Assembly (NCBI RefSeq): GCF_003855495.1
Contig: NZ_CP034088.1
Span: 124,001 to 188,000 of the forward strand
DNA length: 64,000 nt
Source of the DNA: Methylocystis rosea
GTDB taxonomy: Bacteria > Pseudomonadota > Alphaproteobacteria > Rhizobiales > Beijerinckiaceae
Reading direction: 5' to 3'
The notes under the pieces were generated by a model, which saw only the letters and a program-made list of their open reading frames with translations, had not been told where the DNA came from and ran no database searches. Shown one piece after another: positions 61,143-64,000 of this stretch (positions are counted from its first letter, which is position 1; each line of letters begins with the position of its first letter). The translations under genes and the position numbers were made by a program.

Positions 61143-61568
61143 ATGTTCAAAAATATTCTTGTCGCGATCGATCTCACCGAATCTGAGATGACCAAGCAGG
61201 CGATCGACAAAGCGGCAGCGCTCGCCAGGGCTTTCAATAGCGAACTCAGGCTGGTCAATGTGCAGACGCTTATTCCCATTGCCTTCCTCGACTACGTCAA
61301 GGGAAATTTCGACAAGGATATTCGGCAAGGCCTTGAGAAGGAGATCGCGGCCCTAGCGGCTAGCATCGATCATCCGACCGGCCGAATCTCGACCGTTGTG
61401 CTGTTCGGTCCCGTCTATCAAAAGGTTCTGGCGGAGGCCGAGGAGTGGGGCGCCGAAGTCATCGTCGTAGGCTCCCACCGGCCAGGAATGGATCGGTTTC
61501 TCATTGGCTCCAACGCCGGCGCCATCGTACACCACGCAAAGTGCTCAGTGCTCGTCGTGCGGCAGTAG
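61143..61568 (+). CDS. Universal stress protein (UspA fold)
   Basis: 141 residues from the second of two ATGs, five bases after GGGAGG. It starts MFKNILVAIDLTESEMTKQA and ends VIVVGSHRPGMDRFLIGSNA then GAIVHHAKCSVLVVRQ. The G-x2-G-x9-G(S)N-type ATP loop is nearly complete. It is a cytoplasmic stress regulator, divergent from smbP. Confidence 0.9.
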   Translation: MFKNILVAIDLTESEMTKQAIDKAAALARAFNSELRLVNVQTLIPIAFLDYVKGNFDKDIRQGLEKEIAALAASIDHPTGRISTVVLFGPVYQKVLAEAEEWGAEVIVVGSHRPGMDRFLIGSNAGAIVHHAKCSVLVVRQ

Positions 61569-61584
61569 CGTCTTCGCCCCAACC

Positions 61585-61800
61585 GTCTTGGCGCGGGCGT
61601 TTTAATGTCGCCGGCAGCTCGTTGAGCGGACTCTTCCACTAAAGAGGCAACAAGGCCCCAGCGCATCGGGACAAGCTCATTGCCGCCAGCCGCTGGCCGG
61701 ATGACTTCAATCTGCGTCGTAGGGCGATGTTGTAGCGCGGCTGGCCGATTAGGTCGGCGATGCGCTGGAACTCTTCCCAGGAGAGAGTAGACCGCTAGGG
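61585..61800 (-). pseudogene. SRAP/YedK-family remnant, frameshifted
   Basis: The minus strand reads STLSWEEFQRIADLIGQPRY then NIA, a frameshift, then PTTQIEVIRPAAGGNELVPM and RWGLVASLVEES. This is the SRAP N-terminal half (SWEE....RYNIAPT..I.VIR....G..LVPMRWGLVPSW). The MCGRF start is lost. SRAP proteins protect abasic sites in single-stranded DNA. Confidence 0.75.
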
Positions 61801-62177
61801 TGTGTCACCCCCGCGCCCGATATGGCGGCCAATCTGGCATCAGATGAACGTCCGGGAGCCGCAGACGGAGCAGACAAAGCGGCGCACCTCGCCAGGGCAA
61901 CGAACGGCGTTCCCGGCGCCGTCCGCATGGCATCGAAGGCGACCTTGCCGTGATGGGCGCGCCTGCACAGGGACCCGCTGTCGGACCCCGTCACCGTCGC
62001 GCTAAACCTTGTATCGGAAACCGCCGCTGCCATTAGGCAGTCCGAAGAGCAAATCGGCCCATGCGCTCCAGCACTTGCCGTGCGGGAAGCGGAATTGGCC
62101 ACATCGACAGGCCGCGCGGATGAAGCCGAGGCGGGCATGCAAAAAGTCGTCGACGCGATCGGTGCGTTTTTGTGTTG
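61801..62177. other. Unassigned, possibly coding remnant
   Basis: A plus-strand frame interrupted once reads LARATNGVPGAVRMASKATL, then LHRDPLSDPVTVALNLVSET and AAAIRQSEEQIGP. It looks like a helical protein fragment. The family is not recognised. Confidence 0.3.
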
Positions 62178-62477
62178 TCAGCCCAGCTTTGCCGCCAGCA
62201 CGTCAACCTTCCCGATTTTGGGTGGCTGCGAGAAAAGCTCCGGCGCTTTCGCCATGAGCGCTTTCGCGACTTCCCCAGCAAGATGAGCGTCTCTGCCGGC
62301 TTCGTCATTGAAAACGTCGAAAATGGCGAAAGTGGTGGGTGACACTCGGATCGCGAACCACGACACTGTGCCGGGCTCTGCTTCCACGAGCGGCAGCGCC
62401 GATTTCAAGAACGCTGCAACCTCGTGCTCCTTGCCGATCTTCGCCTCCAGCGTCGCCAAGATGCCAAATTTCACCAT
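62178..62477 (-). CDS. Antibiotic biosynthesis monooxygenase (ABM) domain protein, copy 2
   Basis: 99 residues, ATG behind GAGGAGG. FGILATLEAKIGKEHEVAAF, LKSALPLVEAEPGTVSWFAI and GEVAKALMAKAPELFSQPPK align along the full length with copy 1 at 53509-53814, about 60 percent identical by eye. It is a small dimeric oxygenase-fold protein. It lacks the partner membrane gene and the operator repeat found with copy 1. Confidence 0.85.
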   Translation of the reverse strand: MVKFGILATLEAKIGKEHEVAAFLKSALPLVEAEPGTVSWFAIRVSPTTFAIFDVFNDEAGRDAHLAGEVAKALMAKAPELFSQPPKIGKVDVLAAKLG

Positions 62478-62828
62478 TGCGACCTCCTCAAGACCGACGG
62501 TTTCAGGCCGTCAGTTTGCACCAAGCGTCCGCAGATGGCGGCAGCATAGCATTAACTATGGCGGCTGGTCGCGGTTGCCTGCATCGCTCCGCGCGTACGA
62601 ACCGGCCCGCGCCGAGCCAAAAGTGCTCGGCGACTGGCCTTCCCACCGCACCTCCAGCCGGCCGGCGACGACCGGGCTTTTTCGTGGGCGGAGGGACGGA
62701 ATCCGCTGACGTTCGCCGACGCTTATCCGGCAAATGTTGGCACGAAGCGGCGCTCGACGCAGTCTATTATCACAACTTATTGTGAGCGACCTGAGAGATG
62801 GGTGACAGTTTGTTCCGGACACATGGGT

Positions 62829-62860
62829 GACACCTCCCGCCAGTCTAGGCGGGAGGTGTC
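62829..62860 (+). repeat. Perfect 13-bp hairpin directly before the transposase start
   Basis: GACACCTCCCGCC, loop AGTCTA, GGCGGGAGGTGTC, ending two bases before the ATG at 62863. The right arm holds GGGAGGTG, which could be the ribosome-binding site, so the hairpin would hide it in read-through transcripts. Confidence 0.6.
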
Positions 62861-62862
62861 GA

Positions 62863-64000
62863 ATGCCCTGGAAGGGGTGTTCGGTTATGGAAGAGCGTCT
62901 TCGGTTCGTCGCGCGTCTGCTCGACGGCGAGGCGATGAGCGATGTGTGCCGGGAGTTCGGCATCTCGCGCAAGACGGGATACAAAATCTTCGATCGTTAC
63001 AAGGAGCACGGCCTCGAGGCGCTCACCGACCGCTCGCGGCGGCCGGTGCGCTACGCCAACCAGCTGCCCGAGCAGATTGAAAGCCTCATCCTGCGCTGCA
63101 AGCGTGAAAAGCCCCATTGGGGCGCGCGCAAGAATCGCGAGCTGCTGCTGCGCAAGCTCGACGGCGATTTCCGCGTCCCCGCCAACAGCACGATCCATGC
63201 GGTCTTGTGCCGGCACGGCCTCGTCAAGGCGCTCGGACGCCGCCGCCCGCGGGCGCAGGGCACGGAGCTTTCGCCCGGCCTTGCTCCCAATGATCTCTGG
63301 TGTGTGGACTTCAAGGGCGAGTTCAAGCTCGGCTCCGGACGCTACTGCTATCCGCTCACCGTCACCGATCACGCCTCGCGCTTCCTGCTGCTCTGCGAGG
63401 CGCTGGAATCGACCAGAGAGGACCCGGCGATCACCGCCTTCGGCCGGCTGTTTCGTGAGCGCGGCCTCCCCGGCGCCATCCGCTCCGACAATGGCGTTCC
63501 CTTCGCCAGCCCCAACGGCCTCTTCGGCCTCTCCAAGCTCTCCGTCTGGTGGCTGCGCCTGGGCGTCGAGATCGAGCGCATCAAGCCCGGCCATCCTCAG
63601 CAGAACGGCCGCCACGAGCGCATGCACCTGACCTTGAAGAAGGAGGCGACCCGTCCGCCCGGCATGAACAGCTTGCAGCAACAGGCCCGCTTCGACGCGT
63701 TCATCAAGGAGTTCAACGACGAAAGGCCGCACGAAGCGCTCGACATGAAGCGCCCGGCCGATGTCTATCGCCCGTCCGCCAAGCCCTATGACGGGAAATT
63801 ACCGGAAATCGACTATCCGCTGCACGATCGCGACGTGATGGTCACCTCATGCGGGCGCATCTGCATGTATCGAAAGCGCGTCAACATCTCGTCCGTGCTC
63901 GCCGGTCAGCGCCTCGGAATCAAGGAAATCGACGACGGCATTTGGCTCGTCAGCTTCATGAGCTACGATCTCGGCTTCATCGATCTGGAGCAGAAAACCT
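62863..64000 (+). CDS. IS481-family transposase (partial at the right edge)
   Basis: 379 codons to the window edge, open throughout. The helix-turn-helix is MSDVCREFGISRKTGYKIFD and RYKEHGLEALTDRSRRP. The DDE core has NDLWCVDFKGEFKLGSGRYC (first Asp), GAIRSDNGVPFASPNGLFG (second Asp) and GHPQQNGRHERMHLTLKKEA (Glu). The C-terminal beta-domain (CGRICMYRKRVNISSVLAGQ) is reached before the edge. It appears intact. The start could also be the ATG at 62887. Confidence 0.92.
   Translation, partial: MPWKGCSVMEERLRFVARLLDGEAMSDVCREFGISRKTGYKIFDRYKEHGLEALTDRSRRPVRYANQLPEQIESLILRCKREKPHWGARKNRELLLRKLDGDFRVPANSTIHAVLCRHGLVKALGRRRPRAQGTELSPGLAPNDLWCVDFKGEFKLGSGRYCYPLTVTDHASRFLLLCEALESTREDPAITAFGRLFRERGLPGAIRSDNGVPFASPNGLFGLSKLSVWWLRLGVEIERIKPGHPQQNGRHERMHLTLKKEATRPPGMNSLQQQARFDAFIKEFNDERPHEALDMKRPADVYRPSAKPYDGKLPEIDYPLHDRDVMVTSCGRICMYRKRVNISSVLAGQRLGIKEIDDGIWLVSFMSYDLGFIDLEQKT

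Larger units (their letters stand above)
62781..64000 (+). mobile_element. IS481-type insertion sequence, left part (continues past the window)
   Basis: The left end, TGTGAGCGACCTGAGAGATG then GGTGACAGTTTGTTCCGGAC, has the repeated GGGTGACA units seen at the ends of this IS group. The transposase gene starts at 62863 and runs off the window. Confidence 0.7.

Noticed and set aside
1..64000. CRISPR arrays, tRNA or rRNA genes, plasmid replication or partition genes
   Set aside because: No regularly spaced repeats of CRISPR type, no tRNA cloverleaf and no RepABC, ParA or relaxase motifs were found by reading both strands, although short RNA genes could be missed without a covariance search.

Overview
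The window looks like an accessory (plasmid or genomic-island) segment of a GC-rich alphaproteobacterium, most likely a type II methanotroph such as Methylocystis or Methylosinus. The main reasons are a stand-alone particulate methane monooxygenase subunit C gene with all copper ligands intact, two NepR-type anti-sigma genes (an alphaproteobacterial hallmark), and a heavy load of copper proteins. No rRNA, tRNA, replication, partition or CRISPR feature was found.

Layout. 0-11.7 kb is a graveyard of truncated genes and insertion-sequence scars: a partial RND adaptor, a LysR regulator, IS110, TniB and IS5 remnants, an encapsulin remnant, a patatin remnant and a decayed nitrile hydratase operon. 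Between them lie intact genes: a DHA2-type exporter, DUF2945, DUF488, a secreted helical protein with four regularly placed histidines, and an ECF sigma factor. 12-17 kb is a nitric-oxide module: nnrS, sirB2-like, a quinol-type nitric oxide reductase gene (norZ) broken by an in-frame amber codon, a universal stress protein scrap and folE. 17-23.7 kb is a coherent copper-redox locus on the minus strand: ECF sigma, zinc-type anti-sigma, two-domain multicopper oxidase and a cupredoxin/beta-propeller protein, with a second beta-propeller gene upstream and a membrane protein that shares an N-terminal motif. 26-30.3 kb holds a TetR repressor with a clear operator and a DevBCA-like three-gene exporter. 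33.3-43 kb is a translationally coupled Cus-type RND copper/silver efflux operon followed by a His-rich periplasmic peptide and a CopA-type P-ATPase. 43-49.3 kb is again mobile debris: an IS21 element with frameshifted istB, IS1380 and IS66 scraps, and TonB receptor, HmuT and FtsH fragments. 49.3-54.2 kb carries pmoC with a pmoD-like gene, two GlxA-like AraC regulators, and a small membrane protein plus ABM monooxygenase pair. Two of these promoter regions share the same direct-repeat operator. 55-62.5 kb is a stress and metal island (J-domain protein, HicA-like toxin, cupin, NepR, Hsp20, SmbP, universal stress protein, second ABM gene) with a small plasmid-type hypothetical cluster. The window ends inside an IS481-type element.

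Working model. The surviving functions are copper handling (Cus, CopA, SmbP, PmoD-like, multicopper oxidase), nitric-oxide response and stress regulation, in a replicon region reshaped repeatedly by insertion sequences. The two loci most worth attention are the sigma/anti-sigma/multicopper oxidase/cupredoxin-propeller cluster and the orphan pmoC regulon with its shared AraC-type operator.
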